Assembly: GCA_023953775.1 (NCBI GenBank) | Contig: JAMLJD010000007.1 | Span: forward strand, 25,013 to 89,012 | DNA: 64,000 nt | Direction: 5' to 3' | Source of the DNA: Rhizobiaceae bacterium | GTDB lineage: Bacteria; Pseudomonadota; Alphaproteobacteria; Rhizobiales; Rhizobiaceae | Part shown: piece after piece, positions 19,668 to 29,687 of the stretch | Numbering within the stretch: position 1 is the stretch's first letter | Layout of the letters: each line of letters starts with the position of its first letter | The notes under the pieces: generated by a model | The model's database searches: none | Told to the model about the DNA's origin: nothing | What the model saw: the letters and a program-made list of their open reading frames with translations, nothing else | Program-made: the position numbers and the translations under genes

Positions 19668-20867
19668 ATGTCGACCGCGGTTCCCGATCACGCTGCGGAC
19701 CCGCATGACCGCGTCCGCTGGCTCGGCGTGATCGCGGCCATCGCCTCGATCAGCGTCGTCGGCATCGCGATCGGCCTCGGGGTGCCCCTGCTCAGCGTCA
19801 TCCTCGACGGGCGCGGCTATTCGCCGACGCTGATCGGGCTGAACACCGCCGTCGCCGGCATCGCGTCGATCGCTGCGGCGCCGCTCGCCACGCCGCTCGC
19901 GATCCGGTTCGGCGTCGTGCCCACCATCGTGACGATGATCGTTGTTGGCGCCTTTTCATTCGCCGGCTTCTATTTCGCAGACAGCTTCTGGATGTGGTTC
20001 CCGCTGCGCGCGGCGCTGCACGTCGCGATAACCGTGCTCTTCATCCTGTCCGAGTTCTGGATCACGGCCTCGGCGCCGCCGCGCCGGCGCGGCTTCATCC
20101 TCGGTCTCTACGCGACCGTGCTGTCGCTGGGCTTCGCGTTCGGGCCGTGGCTGTTCTCGCAGATCGGCAGCGAGGGCTTCCTGCCGTTCGGCGTCGCCTT
20201 CGCGCTGGTCATCGCGGCGGCAGTGCCGGTCCTCGCGGCGTGGCGCGAAAGTCCCGACCTGCGTCAGGGCGGCGCCGACGGGCGGCCGGCGAACTTCGTC
20301 CGCTACATTTTCCTCGTGCCAACGGCGACGGCCGCCGTGCTCGTGTTCGGCGCGGTCGAGACGGGCGGCTTCGCGCTGTTTCCGGTCTATGGGGTTCGCG
20401 AAGGCTATTCGGAGGGCGACGCCGCCCTGCTGCTCACCATGGTCGGCCTCGGCAACGTCCTGCTGCAGATCCCGCTCGGCATCGTCAGCGACCGGATGCG
20501 CGACCGCCGGCTGCTGCTCGTCGTCTGCGCCCTGATCGGGCTTGGCGGCATGCTCGTCCTGCCATCCGTCTCGCAGAACTGGCCGGCCACGGCGGTGCTG
20601 TTGTTCATCTGGGGCGGCGTGGTCGCCGGCCTCTACACCGTCGGGCTCGCGCATCTGGGATCCAAACTGTCGGGCCGCGACCTCGCCTCGGCGAATGCGG
20701 CCTTCGTGCTGTGCTACGGCATCGGCATGCTCGCCGGCCCGCAGGCCATCGGCATCGGCATGGATCTCCTCGGCAACCAGGGTTTTGCCTGGACACTGGC
20801 GGTCTTTTTCGCCCTCTATGTCGCACTTGCCGGTTTCCGGCTGGTCCGCGACAGCCGCGAGGCTTGA
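19668..20867 (+). CDS. MFS transporter
   Basis: A 399-residue protein with about twelve hydrophobic segments and the major-facilitator layout of two six-helix halves. A motif-A-like loop appears in the second half as [16 protein letters not shown]. The sequence [17 protein letters not shown] and [16 protein letters not shown] resembles the YcaD-like group of MFS exporters. The ATG at 19668 gives a normal polar N-terminus; the frame opens earlier inside the Nudix gene but without plausible coding. The substrate is unknown. Confidence 0.9.
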   Translation: MSTAVPDHAADPHDRVRWLGVIAAIASISVVGIAIGLGVPLLSVILDGRGYSPTLIGLNTAVAGIASIAAAPLATPLAIRFGVVPTIVTMIVVGAFSFAGFYFADSFWMWFPLRAALHVAITVLFILSEFWITASAPPRRRGFILGLYATVLSLGFAFGPWLFSQIGSEGFLPFGVAFALVIAAAVPVLAAWRESPDLRQGGADGRPANFVRYIFLVPTATAAVLVFGAVETGGFALFPVYGVREGYSEGDAALLLTMVGLGNVLLQIPLGIVSDRMRDRRLLLVVCALIGLGGMLVLPSVSQNWPATAVLLFIWGGVVAGLYTVGLAHLGSKLSGRDLASANAAFVLCYGIGMLAGPQAIGIGMDLLGNQGFAWTLAVFFALYVALAGFRLVRDSREA

Positions 20868-20967
20868 CAATTTCCAGCCGATCCTTATGTGTCGCGCCCA
20901 GGATTTCCGCGGCCGGGCCGGTCCCGAAGCATTGCGGCTGATACCCCACTTCAAATGGACAGGAACA

Positions 20968-21135
20968 ATGGCCAAGGCTACGACCATCAAGATCAAGCTT
21001 CTGTCGACGGCCGATACCGGCTTCTTCTACGTCACGTCGAAGAACAGCCGTACGATGACCGACAAGATGACGAAGCGCAAATACGACCCGATCGCCAAGA
21101 AGCACGTCGACTTCAAGGAAGCCAAGATCAAGTAG
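20968..21135 (+). CDS. rpmG: 50S ribosomal protein L33
   Basis: A 55-residue protein: [20 protein letters not shown], then the characteristic [31 protein letters not shown]. It is the cysteine-free type of L33, with no zinc ribbon, as usual in Alphaproteobacteria. An AGGA ribosome-binding site sits six bases before the ATG. A rho-independent terminator follows. Confidence 0.98.
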   Translation: MAKATTIKIKLLSTADTGFFYVTSKNSRTMTDKMTKRKYDPIAKKHVDFKEAKIK

Positions 21136-21161
21136 ATCCGGCTTTCCGGCATGTGACACCG

Positions 21162-21187
21162 ACGCCGTCCTTCGGGGCGGCGTTTTT
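21162..21187 (+). terminator. Rho-independent terminator after rpmG
   Basis: A nine-base stem (ACGCCGTCC / GGGCGGCGT, one G-T pair) with a TTCG tetraloop is followed by a run of T. It lies 26 bases past the rpmG stop on the same strand and ends the long plus-strand gene run. Confidence 0.9.
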
Positions 21188-21189
21188 CG

Positions 21190-21539
21190 TTGCGCGCCGA
21201 TGCGCGACGGCTCTCATTGTTGCGAAGGGAAAGTGGCCCCGAAGGGAAAAGGGGGCCGGTCGGCATTCTGGCAGCGGTACGAGGAGGCCACTATATGCCA
21301 GCGCCGGCCGGCCGACCCCACGGACCCAGGAGATGCGGCGGACCTGAGCATCATGGGGTATTCACAGCCACGCCCAAGGTAAACACCCGAGGCGTGCACG
21401 CCATTTCGACCAGACACTTGCGCAAGAGCGGTTGAAAATCAACCGTTTCTTAACCCTCGGCTCCGAATCACGTGGAACAAGGTAAATTTCCGGCGCGGCG
21501 GACTTGCAGTGCCGTCGCGGACGGGCCAGCGGCTCCGTG
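21190..21539. other. Gene-free stretch between rpmG terminator and pleD
   Basis: About 350 bases lie between the rpmG terminator and the 3' end of pleD. Open frames here lack protein-like composition and ribosome-binding sites. A slightly AT-richer part around 21425-21490 (CAACCGTTTCTTAACC) and a purine-rich stretch near 21225-21260 are the only local features. I see no convincing hairpin terminator for pleD, small RNA or repeat. Confidence 0.5.
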
Positions 21540-22913
21540 TCAGGCGGCTTTTGCGACCACCCGGTTGCGGCCGCCGCTCTTCGCCTCGTAGAGCGCGAGG
21601 TCGGCACGCTTCATCAGTGCCTGCACGGAATCGTGCGGACGATTGAGCGTCGAGACGCCGACGGATGCGGTGACGTCGATCGTCGTTCCGTCGTCGCGTA
21701 TCGCGAAGCCGCTCGCCTCGATCTCGGCGCGAATGCGCTCGGCGACCTTCTCGGCGATATGGCCCTCGGTGTCCGGCATGACGACGACAAACTCCTCGCC
21801 GCCGTAGCGGCAGGCGAGATCGATCCCGCGGACGTTCTTCCTGAGCCGGCTCGCGAACTCCTTCAGCACGGCATCGCCACCGTCGTGACCCCAAGTGTCG
21901 TTCACGGCCTTGAACCTGTCGATGTCGGTGATCAGCACGGACAGCGGCCGGCGGCGCGCCACCGCGCGGTCGAACAGCGTCTGCAGGTGGCTGTCGAGGT
22001 AGCGGCGATTGTGCAGGCCGGTCAGCCCGTCGATCACCGCCATCTCGATCGTCTGTGTGACGCTCGAGCGCAGATGGTCGTTGTAGCGCTTGCGCTTGAC
22101 CTGCGTCCGCAGCCGCGCCGTCAGTTCCTGCTGGTCGATCGGGCGGATCAGGTAATCGTTGATGCCCAGTTCGAGCCCGCGGACGATGCGGTCGTCCTCG
22201 CCCTCGTCGGCGAGCAGGATGATCGGGATGAAGCGCGTCCGGTCGATCGAGCGAAGCTGCGAGCAGAGCCGGAGCGGATCATAGTCCGAGAAGCCGGTGG
22301 ACACGAAAACGCATTCGAAATCTTCTTCGGCCGCCCTGAACACGCCGGTCTGCGGATCGGCGCACGCTTCGACATGCGCCACGCCGCGCAGGAGCTGGGC
22401 AATGCGGTCGCCGGCCGACTGGCGTTCGTCGACGACCAGCACGCGCGGGAGGCCGTCAGCCGAACTGTCGCGCCGGCTCAGCAGTTCCTCGATGCCGATG
22501 TTCCTCGTCGTCGAGGCGCGCAATCTCAGCTCGTCGGTCAGCATCTTGAGCCGCACCAGGCTCTTGATCCGGGTCATGAGCTGCAGGTCATTGACCGGCT
22601 TGGTCAGGAAGTCGTCGGCACCGGCCTCAAGCCCGCGAATGCGGTCTGAAACCTGATCGAGCGCGGTGACCATGACGACCGGGATGTGCGCGGTTGCCGG
22701 ATCGCCCTTGAGACGCCGGCAAACCTCGAAGCCGTCCATGTCCGGCATCATCACGTCGAGCAGCACGACATCGACCTTGGTGTTCTCGCAGGTCTCTATC
22801 GCGTCGGGGCCGTTGAACGCGGTGAACACCTCGAAATACTCGGCCAGGAGCCGGGCTTCGAGCAGCTTCACATTGGCGGGAACGTCGTCGACGACGAGAA
22901 CGCGTGCAGTCAT
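21540..22913 (-). CDS. pleD: Response regulator diguanylate cyclase PleD
   Basis: A 457-residue protein with the PleD layout: a receiver domain (VLVVDDVPANVKLLEARL at the N-terminus, phospho-acceptor in VLLDVMMPDMDGFE), a second, degenerate receiver-like domain (about residues 155-270) and a C-terminal GGDEF domain. The active site reads GGEEF near residue 368 with RGID, an RxxD product-inhibition site, just upstream. PleD makes c-di-GMP during the swarmer-to-stalked transition in Caulobacter. The start overlaps the divK stop by one base (TGATG), so they are translationally coupled. Confidence 0.97.
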   Translation of the reverse strand: MTARVLVVDDVPANVKLLEARLLAEYFEVFTAFNGPDAIETCENTKVDVVLLDVMMPDMDGFEVCRRLKGDPATAHIPVVMVTALDQVSDRIRGLEAGADDFLTKPVNDLQLMTRIKSLVRLKMLTDELRLRASTTRNIGIEELLSRRDSSADGLPRVLVVDERQSAGDRIAQLLRGVAHVEACADPQTGVFRAAEEDFECVFVSTGFSDYDPLRLCSQLRSIDRTRFIPIILLADEGEDDRIVRGLELGINDYLIRPIDQQELTARLRTQVKRKRYNDHLRSSVTQTIEMAVIDGLTGLHNRRYLDSHLQTLFDRAVARRRPLSVLITDIDRFKAVNDTWGHDGGDAVLKEFASRLRKNVRGIDLACRYGGEEFVVVMPDTEGHIAEKVAERIRAEIEASGFAIRDDGTTIDVTASVGVSTLNRPHDSVQALMKRADLALYEAKSGGRNRVVAKAA

Positions 22914-23284
22914 CAGGCGTCACCCAGATAGGTCTTGATGGTTTCGATGAACTTCGGAACGGAAATCGGTTTCGAGATATAGGCCTCGCAGCCGCCCTGC
23001 CGGATCCGCTCCTCGTCGCCCTTCATCGCGAAGGCCGTCACCGCGATCACCGGGATGGCGTGAAGATCGTCGTCTTCCTTGAGCCATCGGGTCACGTCGA
23101 GGCCCGAAACCTCGGGAAGCTGGATATCCATCAGGATGAGATCCGGCCTGTGCGAGCGCGCCAGGTCGAGCGCCTCAAGGCCGCTGCGGGTCCTCACGGT
23201 CTCGTAGCCGCTGGCCTCGATGAGATCGCGAAAGAGCTTCATGTTGAGCTCGTTGTCCTCGACGATCATGACTTTCTTCGGCAT
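22913..23284 (-). CDS. divK: Cell-cycle response regulator DivK
   Basis: A 123-residue single-domain receiver: [20 protein letters not shown] carries the acidic pocket, [14 protein letters not shown] the phospho-acceptor aspartate, and AVTAFAM and YISKPIS the conserved Thr and Lys. DivK controls the kinases PleC and DivJ and, through CckA-CtrA, cell-cycle progression in Alphaproteobacteria. It heads the divK-pleD operon and faces away from the DUF3572 gene. The frame runs further upstream; the ATG at 23284 gives the conserved start. Confidence 0.97.
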   Translation of the reverse strand: MPKKVMIVEDNELNMKLFRDLIEASGYETVRTRSGLEALDLARSHRPDLILMDIQLPEVSGLDVTRWLKEDDDLHAIPVIAVTAFAMKGDEERIRQGGCEAYISKPISVPKFIETIKTYLGDA

Positions 23285-23476
23285 TGCATTCCGTCCGCCT
23301 GTTCGACCGCTCAGGGCGGCCAGCCCCTGCCCCGAGGCGCGAATCCTTCGCCGACCATAGCGCGATTTGATTGACGAAACGCAAACCGCGACGGCGCAAT
23401 CGTCCGATCCCGCGCTATCGGCGACCCGGTACGTCTGCGGCTTGCCGCACCGCCGGGCACGGGGTATCGACAGACC

Positions 23477-23794
23477 ATGGACCCGACGAATCCCCGAGGC
23501 GGTTACACCGCCGACCGCGGCGACGCGGAAGCCGTCTCGATCAAGGCGCTTGCCTTCATCGCGAGCGACGGCGAGCTTTTGCCGAGGTTCCTCGCGCTGA
23601 CCGGCATCGAGGCCGCACATGTGCGCTCGGCCGCCGCGGAGCCCGGCTTCCTGGCAGGCGTGCTCGATTTCATCCTCGCGCACGAGCCGACGCTGATCCG
23701 CTTTTGCGAGCAAACCGGCATCGACCCGCAGACTGTCGCCGGCGCGCGCCGCGCGCTGCCGCTCGGCGACGACGGCTACGAGGCCACCACGTGA
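23477..23794 (+). CDS. DUF3572-family protein
   Basis: A 105-residue acidic protein whose core ([21 protein letters not shown] followed by [17 protein letters not shown]) is the DUF3572 pattern. Function is unknown; the family is found mainly in Alphaproteobacteria, often beside divK as here. The stop overlaps the GTG start of the following HAD-like gene by four bases. Confidence 0.88.
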   Translation: MDPTNPRGGYTADRGDAEAVSIKALAFIASDGELLPRFLALTGIEAAHVRSAAAEPGFLAGVLDFILAHEPTLIRFCEQTGIDPQTVAGARRALPLGDDGYEATT

Positions 23795-24444
23795 GCGACG
23801 ATCCCGAAACGCTGCGCCAGATCGCAGAGCTTGCCAGCGACGACCGGCCGCTGCTCGTCCTCGACGTGGACGACGTCGTTCTGGAGTTCGTCCGTCCCTT
23901 CCCGCGCTATCTCGGCGCGCGCGGCTTCGAGCTGCGGTTCGAATCGTTCCGGCTGCACGGCAACGTCGTGGACACCGCGAGCGGCGAGCGGGCACCGGAC
24001 GAGACAGTCTCGCAACTTATCGACGAGTTTTTCCGCGACCAGCACGACTGGCAGACGATGACGGATGGCGCCGCCGAGGCGCTGGCGCTGTTCGGCAATG
24101 CGATCGAGATCGTCCTGCTTACCGCCATGCCGCACCGCCACCGTGAGGCGCGTCGGCGGTTGCTCGACACGCTGGGCCTCACATATCCGCTGCTGACCAC
24201 CGAGCGCGCGAAAGGGCCGGCCATTCGCCTGCTGCGCGGCGCGCGGGCGCGGCCGGTCGCCTTCGTCGACGACATGCATCGCAACCTGATTTCGGTGCAG
24301 GAGGCCGTGCCGGACGCGCATCTCTTCCATCTCATGGCCGACAATTCGCTGCGTGCGCTGCTGCCACCGACGCCGCAGGGCGTCCACCATGTCGAGGACT
24401 GGCCCGACGCTGCGCCGAAAATCGCTTACGCCTTAGGTATTTAG
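23791..24444 (+). CDS. HAD-superfamily hydrolase-like protein
   Basis: A 217-residue protein starting at GTG. HAD motif I appears as [12 protein letters not shown] (Asp25, Asp27), motif II as LLTAMPH (Thr), motif III as the Lys of RAKGPAI, and motif IV as FVDDMHRN. All catalytic positions are therefore present, so a phosphatase-type activity is likely; the substrate is not known. Its GTG overlaps the DUF3572 stop (GTGA), so the two are coupled. Confidence 0.8.
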   Translation: MSDDPETLRQIAELASDDRPLLVLDVDDVVLEFVRPFPRYLGARGFELRFESFRLHGNVVDTASGERAPDETVSQLIDEFFRDQHDWQTMTDGAAEALALFGNAIEIVLLTAMPHRHREARRRLLDTLGLTYPLLTTERAKGPAIRLLRGARARPVAFVDDMHRNLISVQEAVPDAHLFHLMADNSLRALLPPTPQGVHHVEDWPDAAPKIAYALGI

Positions 24445-24454
24445 ACGCAATTCC

Positions 24455-25030
24455 TCAGAGTTCGAGTCGCATCAGAGGCCGACCCGCCTTGCGCTCCGCG
24501 ACGACCGCGAACCCGGCCTTCTCGAAGACGCGGGCCGAGCCGACGTAAAGCCCGATCGAGCGCGAGTCTTTGGATTGGCGCATCGGGCACGCCTCCAGCA
24601 GCCGGGCGCCGTTTTCCCCCGCATGGGCGATTCCCGCCGCGACGAGTTGATGCGTCAGGCCTTTTCCGCGCGCGCCGGTGCGCAGAAAGAAGCAGGAGAT
24701 CGCCCATATCCCGGCATCGGCCGCATCCACGTCCTCGACCGGCGCCGACACCCTGCCCTTGTTGTTCCATTCGGGCACGTCGGCGCGCGGCCCGATCTGC
24801 ATCCATCCGACGGCGCGACCGCCGTCGAACGCGAGCAGGCCCGGCGGCGGCCCGGCCTCGATCCGGGCCTTGATATGGTCCTTGTTGCGCTGTTTGTCCG
24901 GTATGCGTCGTACCGCCGGCGGCAGCCGGAAATGCGTACACCAGCAGCCGTAGCAGGCGCCCTGTTTGCCGAACAGGTCCTCGAATGCCGGCCACAGGTC
25001 CGGCGTCAACGGCGCAACCGTCACAGTCAT
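24455..25030 (-). CDS. GNAT-family N-acetyltransferase
   Basis: A 191-residue GNAT protein. The N-terminal part has an unusual [10 protein letters not shown] cysteine cluster (near residues 27-36), seen in a GNAT subgroup of unknown function. The acetyl-CoA motif appears as [20 protein letters not shown] with a [10 protein letters not shown] strand after it. It diverges from dinB; the 77-base gap contains the SOS-box-like element. It converges on the HAD-like gene with a 10-base gap. Confidence 0.88.
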   Translation of the reverse strand: MTVTVAPLTPDLWPAFEDLFGKQGACYGCWCTHFRLPPAVRRIPDKQRNKDHIKARIEAGPPPGLLAFDGGRAVGWMQIGPRADVPEWNNKGRVSAPVEDVDAADAGIWAISCFFLRTGARGKGLTHQLVAAGIAHAGENGARLLEACPMRQSKDSRSIGLYVGSARVFEKAGFAVVAERKAGRPLMRLEL

Positions 25031-25080
25031 GTTCCCTCCTCGCGCCGCTTGTACGCGACGGCGCGGTCCATTATCATGAT

Positions 25081-25095
25081 GTTCCCGTTACGTTC
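25081..25095. promoter_or_regulatory. Alphaproteobacterial SOS box (LexA operator) before dinB
   Basis: The sequence GTTC-CCGTTAC-GTTC is a perfect match to GTTC-N7-GTTC, the LexA-binding direct repeat known from Alphaproteobacteria. It sits 12 bases before the dinB ATG, where repressor would block transcription start or elongation. The divergent GNAT gene starts 50 bases to the left and could share the control. Confidence 0.8.
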
Positions 25096-25107
25096 TCATT
25101 TTGGCCG

Positions 25108-26415
25108 ATGGCTGTCAACGACCCCGAGCTCGGTTTCTGCCGCGATTGCCTGACGGCTCAGGCGGCTGTTGCGCGGCGATGCGAGGCGTGCGGCAGCCCG
25201 CGCCTGCTGCGCCACCCGGAGCTTTATTCCCTGTCTCTCGGACACATCGACTGCGACGCGTTCTATGCGGCGGTCGAGAAGCGCGACAACCCCGCCCTGC
25301 GCGACCGGCCGGTGATCATCGGCGGCGGCAAGCGCGGCGTGGTGTCGACCGCGTGCTACATCGCCCGCATCCGCGGCGTGCGCTCGGCGATGCCGATGTT
25401 CAAGGCGCTGGACGCCTGCCCGGACGCCGTGGTGATCAAGCCGGACATGGAGAAATATGTCCGCGTCGGCCGGCAGATTCGCGAGATGATGTTCGCGCTG
25501 ACGCCACTGGTCGAGCCGATCTCCATCGACGAGGCATTCCTCGACCTCGCGGGGACCCAGAAGCTTCATGGCGAGCCGCCGGCCCGGGTACTGGCGCGTT
25601 TCGCGACTGCAGTGGAAGCCGAGATCGGCATCACCGTTTCGGTGGGGCTCTCCTACTGCAAGTTCCTCGCCAAGGTCGCGTCCGACTTCAACAAACCGCG
25701 CGGCTTCGCGGTGATCGGCGAAGCGGAGGCGCTCGGATTTCTCGCCGACCAGCCGGTGACGCTGATCTGGGGCGTCGGCAAGGCGTTCGCGGCGACACTC
25801 GCGCAGGACGGAATCCGCACAATCGGCCAGTTGCAGCGGATGGAGCAGGCCGATCTCATGCGCCGCTACGGAACGATGGGAACGCGGCTTTACCGCCTTG
25901 CCCGGGGCCAGGACGACCGCCGCGTGCACGCCGACCACGAGGCCAAGAGCGTTTCGGCCGAGACCACCTTCGACACCGATCTCGCGTCCCCCGCCGATCT
26001 CGTGCCGGTGCTGCGGGCGCTGTCGGAGAAAGTGTCGTCGCGGCTCAAGAAGTCGGGCATTGCCGGGCGCACCGTGGTGCTGAAGCTGAAGACGAAGGAC
26101 TTCCGCATCCGCACGCGCAACCGCCAGCTCGCCGACCCGACGCGGCTCGCCGATCGCATCTTCCAGACCGGCCTCGAACTCCTCAGGAAGGAAACGGACG
26201 GCACGCAGTATCGCCTCCTCGGCATCGGCGTTTCCGACCTGTCGGACGACGGCAAGGCCGACCCGCCCGATCTCGTCGACGAACGCGCGACCAAGCGCGC
26301 GATGGCCGAGACCGCGATGGACACCGTCCGCGAGAAATACGGGCGCGAGGCGGTCGAGACCGGCTACACCTTCGGCAATGGCAGCCGCGGGAGGCCGCGG
26401 CGCGACAGCGGATGA
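25108..26415 (+). CDS. dinB: DNA polymerase IV (DinB) with N-terminal zinc-finger-like extension
   Basis: Y-family translesion polymerase. The 435-residue protein has the catalytic motifs [12 protein letters not shown] (about residue 47) and SIDEAFLDL (about 138), a [11 protein letters not shown] thumb-side segment, a [10 protein letters not shown] helix-hairpin-helix, and the little-finger domain. Before the polymerase core is an extension of about 45 residues with two cysteine pairs (CRDC and CEAC), likely a small zinc ribbon seen in some rhizobial DinB paralogues. The ATG at 25108 keeps this extension intact and lies just after the SOS box. Confidence 0.95.
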   Translation: MAVNDPELGFCRDCLTAQAAVARRCEACGSPRLLRHPELYSLSLGHIDCDAFYAAVEKRDNPALRDRPVIIGGGKRGVVSTACYIARIRGVRSAMPMFKALDACPDAVVIKPDMEKYVRVGRQIREMMFALTPLVEPISIDEAFLDLAGTQKLHGEPPARVLARFATAVEAEIGITVSVGLSYCKFLAKVASDFNKPRGFAVIGEAEALGFLADQPVTLIWGVGKAFAATLAQDGIRTIGQLQRMEQADLMRRYGTMGTRLYRLARGQDDRRVHADHEAKSVSAETTFDTDLASPADLVPVLRALSEKVSSRLKKSGIAGRTVVLKLKTKDFRIRTRNRQLADPTRLADRIFQTGLELLRKETDGTQYRLLGIGVSDLSDDGKADPPDLVDERATKRAMAETAMDTVREKYGREAVETGYTFGNGSRGRPRRDSG

Positions 26416-26520
26416 GCGGCGCGCCATGATCTTGCCGCGTTGACATCGATCATCGCGGTGACACTCTATGCTGTATCGACATTCAGAGTTTGGGCTTTGA
26501 CGAAAAAACGGGTGGGTACC

Positions 26521-26907
26521 ATGTTCAGACGTTCCATGTTGGCGGCCGCTGCCGCCCTTTTCGCATCGGCGGCGCTGTTGTCGTCCGCCGGCGCTGACGA
26601 GTTTCTCGGCTCCTACATCGCGCGGCTGTCGCCCGCCGACCATCACGCCAGCGACGGCTACCGGCTCGACAACGCCGCCCAGGTGGTACGCCAGGACCGC
26701 GCCAACGTGCACAAATTCGGCCGGGCCGATGCGGAGGACGAGTTCGATCCGTGGTTCGGATCGGCCGCCGCGCGGGCCAGGTTCCAGTCGATGCTCGAAC
26801 GCAACGGCGCCATGAGCCCGGCGACGCGGCAGGCGATCATGCGCGGCACGCCGCTGGTCGAGGTCGAGGTCTACGTCCGCAAGGTGGTCGTCAGCATCAT
26901 CCGCTAG
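26521..26907 (+). CDS. Small exported protein of unknown function
   Basis: 128 residues with a clear signal peptide (MFRRSMLAAAAALFASAALLSSAGA, cleavage expected after AGA near residue 25). The mature part is charged and has a DEFDPWFGSAAARARFQSML segment, with a VEVYVRKVVVSIIR strand-like end. The ATG at 26521 follows a GGTGGG site; an in-frame ATG at 26440 would bury the signal peptide. I do not recognise the family. The 105 bases upstream probably carry its own promoter. Confidence 0.7.
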   Translation: MFRRSMLAAAAALFASAALLSSAGADEFLGSYIARLSPADHHASDGYRLDNAAQVVRQDRANVHKFGRADAEDEFDPWFGSAAARARFQSMLERNGAMSPATRQAIMRGTPLVEVEVYVRKVVVSIIR

Positions 26908-26945
26908 GACTGCCCAACGTCCGCGACCTCTGGGCCAGACGCACT

Positions 26946-28046
26946 TTAGGCCGCGTCGTCGACGCGGTCGGGAAACAGCGCCCGCAGGCCCTCCGGCGAG
27001 GCCTTGCAGATGCCGCGTTCTGTGATCAGGCCGGCCACCAGCCGCGCCGGTGTGACGTCGAAGGCGGGGTTGGCGGCAGGCGTCTCGTCGGGCGAGATCC
27101 GGACCTGGGTGACCGAGCCGTCTGGCGCGCGCCCCTGCACGAACGACACCTCGTCGGCCGAACGCTCCTCGATCGGGATTTCGGCAAGCCCGTCCCGGAC
27201 TGACCAGTCGATCGTCGGCGACGGCAGCGCGACGTAGAACGGAACGCCGTTGTCCTGCGCCGCCAGCGCCTTCAGATAAGTGCCGATCTTGTTGCAAACG
27301 TCGCCATTGGCCGTTGTCCGGTCGGTGCCGACGATCACCATGTCGACCTGGCCGCGCTGCATCAGGTGACCGCCGGCATTGTCGACGATCAGCGTGTGCG
27401 GCGCTCCGTGGCTCGCCAGTTCCCAGGACGTCAGGAACGCGCCCTGATTGCGCGGGCGGGTCTCGTCGACATAGACGTGGACCGGGATCCCCTCCTCCAT
27501 CGCGATGTAGATCGGCGACGTCGCGGTGCCGTAATCGACGGTTGCCAGCCAGCCGGCATTGCAGTGCGTCAGGATGTTGACCGGCTCGCCCGGCTTCTTG
27601 CCCTTGGCGATCTTGCGGATGATCTCGAGCCCGTGCCGGCCGATGGCGCGGTTGAGTTCGACGTCGTCATCGGCCATGCTCTGCTCGCGCGGGCATAGGC
27701 GGCCTCGGCGCGACGGGGCGGGCGCGCGGCTTGAGCGCCTTGCGCATCCGTTCAGCGCCCAGCGCAGGTTGATCGCGGTCAGCCGCGTCGCGTCCAGCGT
27801 CTCCCAGGCCAGCGTCGAGGGCTGCATCGGATGGGTCGTCGCGCATCTGCAGCGCGATCCGTAGGCCGTTGTCACGCCGATCAGGGTGCGCTCGCGCACC
27901 CACATGTCGCGGATCATACCGCCACCTCGGGCACCGCATCCAGCGTCACGACACGGAACTTCGCGCAGCCAGCGCTGGCCGAAGGATGTCGACTGAGCGT
28001 CGGTTCTCGTTCAACGGGACACCAAAACGGCGTTCGCCGACCTTCA
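26946..28046 (-). pseudogene. mtnA: Methylthioribose-1-phosphate isomerase MtnA, 5' third frameshifted
   Basis: MtnA converts 5-methylthioribose-1-phosphate (or 5-deoxyribose-1-phosphate) to the ribulose form. The C-terminal 245 residues are intact and carry the catalytic cysteine in LTHCNAGWLATV, the catalytic aspartate in IVGTDRTTANGDVCNKIGTY, and FYVALPSPTIDW. The N-terminal third is spread over three frames: NENRRSVDIL, FRVVTLDAVPEVA and MIRDMWVRERTLIGVTTAYG can be joined only by small shifts. The likely start is near 28046, where a KVGER segment begins but no ATG is present. Reconstructed length is about 366 residues, normal for MtnA. Last gene of the importer operon. Confidence 0.88.
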
Positions 28047-28087
28047 GCCCTGTTTCCTGCTGCTTTTCCTGCGGCTGTCAGGCCGCG

Positions 28088-28856
28088 TCAGTACGGCGTG
28101 TCGCCGCCATCGATGTTGATCGCCTGGACCGCGGATGATGACCGCGGCGTCCGACAGAAGAAAGGCGATCACCCGTCCGAGCTTCATGGGCTGGATGTGC
28201 CTGCCGAGCTGCGCGGGGTGCATCGTAAGCCGTAGAGCGTCTTTTTCCTGCGCGAGGCGCGGCGCCAGGAAGTCGGCGACGCTCTTCAGCATGTCCGTCG
28301 CGACGCCGCCCGGACAGACCGCGTTGACGTTGATGCCCTTGTCCGCCCATTCGAGCGCCAGCGAGCGGGGCAGATTGACTTACCGCTCGCCTTGGAGGCG
28401 TTGTAGCCTGCCATGTTCGGATAGCCGACCTTGCCCGCGTTCGAGGCGACGTTGACGATCGATCTGCTGTCCGTGAACAGCCGGGCGCAGCTCGCCTGCG
28501 ACGTCAGGAAGACGCCCTTGACGTTGACCGCGCTCCAGGTCGAGCCTTACCGCCGTCGTCTCCATGGCCGGCCCGAGGCGCACGACGCCGGCATTGTTGA
28601 CCAGGCCGTCCAGCCGCCCCATCCGGGCCTTCAGGTCGGCGAGCGCTGCCTCCGTGCTCGCCGGATCGGTCACGTCGGCGACGAGGCCCACAACCCGATC
28701 ACCCGCATCCAGCGCCGGCGGCTGCCTCGATCTCTTCGTCCGGTCGAGATCCATCAACTGACCCGACCGCCCTGTTCCAGAACCGCCTCGGCGATGCCGC
28801 GCGATGCCGCCCGCGCCGCCCGTAACGGCGACTACCCTGTCCTTCAACACACCCAT
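28088..28856 (-). pseudogene. Short-chain dehydrogenase/reductase, frameshifted
   Basis: The start MGVLKDRVVAVTGGAGGI gives the NAD(P)-binding glycine motif. DGLVNNAGVVRLGPAMETTA follows in the same frame after a disturbed stretch, and the catalytic helix appears in another frame as YNASKAS. The C-terminus (QPMKLGRVIAFLLSDAA, then an INIDGGDTPY end) is in a third. The pieces add up to a normal SDR of about 255 residues with no large loss. It lies between a second SDR and mtnA on the same strand. The substrate is unknown; an aldehyde or sugar dehydrogenase role in the locus is inference. Confidence 0.8.
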
Positions 28857-28879
28857 CTCGATACTCCGTCTCGTTTTTG

Positions 28880-29680
28880 TCAGGTCGGCCGGCACACCAG
28901 GTCGGGCGGGCCATGACGCCGCCATCGACCACCAGATCGACACCTGTGACCACCGCGCCGCGTCGGAGGCGAGGAACAGGCAGGCGTCGGCGATATCCTC
29001 GGGCTTACCGAGCCGCTTCAGGGTTACCGCCTCGTTCCAGCGCCTCGACGCCGGAAGGCCAGGCTGTCTCGATGCTGCCGTGATGGATCAGGCCCGGACA
29101 AACGCAGTTGACGCACCCCGTACTGGCCGAACTCATCGCCGCCGCCTTGGTGAACATCAGTAGAGCCGCCTTCGACGTGGCGTAATGGCCGGCCCGGCGC
29201 GGGATTGTGTCCTCGATCGAGGCGATGTTGACTACGGACCCGCCCTTCCGCGCTGCGCAGTCTTACCAAGCATCGCCTTGACCAGCAGGAACGGCCCGGC
29301 AACGTTGGCCGCCATCGATCCCGACTAGTCCGCCTCGGTGACGTCTTCTCCATGCTGGCTCTGGCCGGCTGGATCCCGGCATTGTTGATCAGAATGTTTA
29401 CCGATCCGAAACGGTCGGCAGCTCCGGCAACTGGGCCCGTCGCGCCCGCCTCGGAGGAATCTCGGCCTGGACGGCGAACGCTCTGCCGCCGGCACTCGAT
29501 CGCCGCGACCACCGCCTCGGCTGCTTTGGCGCTGGCGTTGTAGTGGCACACCACATTGGCCTCGCTTCGCCGAAGCGGCGCGATGCCCGCGCCGATGCTG
29601 CCGCTTGCGCTGCAACGATCGCGGTGCGGCTCCGACAGGTCGAGCAGTTTCGCGACGGCAGGAATCGTATCGCCTGCGTC
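28880..29680 (-). pseudogene. Second short-chain dehydrogenase/reductase, frameshifted
   Basis: Pieces in different frames give a full SDR: a GSIGAGIA nucleotide-binding loop, NVVCHYNASAKAAEAVVAAIE, FGSVNILINNAGIQPARASME, a disturbed catalytic region, and LKRLGKPEDIADAC with a VTGVDLVVDGGVMARP end. That is the glucose-1-dehydrogenase-like SDR type. The 5' end is uncertain (near 29670-29680) because the first codons are scrambled; the stop at 28880 lies just before the next SDR. Its frames are broken several times over 800 bases. Confidence 0.75.
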
Positions 29681-29687
29681 CTGCTCC

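Noticed and set aside
21200..21435. Short frames in the gap between rpmG and pleD
   Set aside because: No ribosome-binding site and no protein-like composition; left as non-coding.
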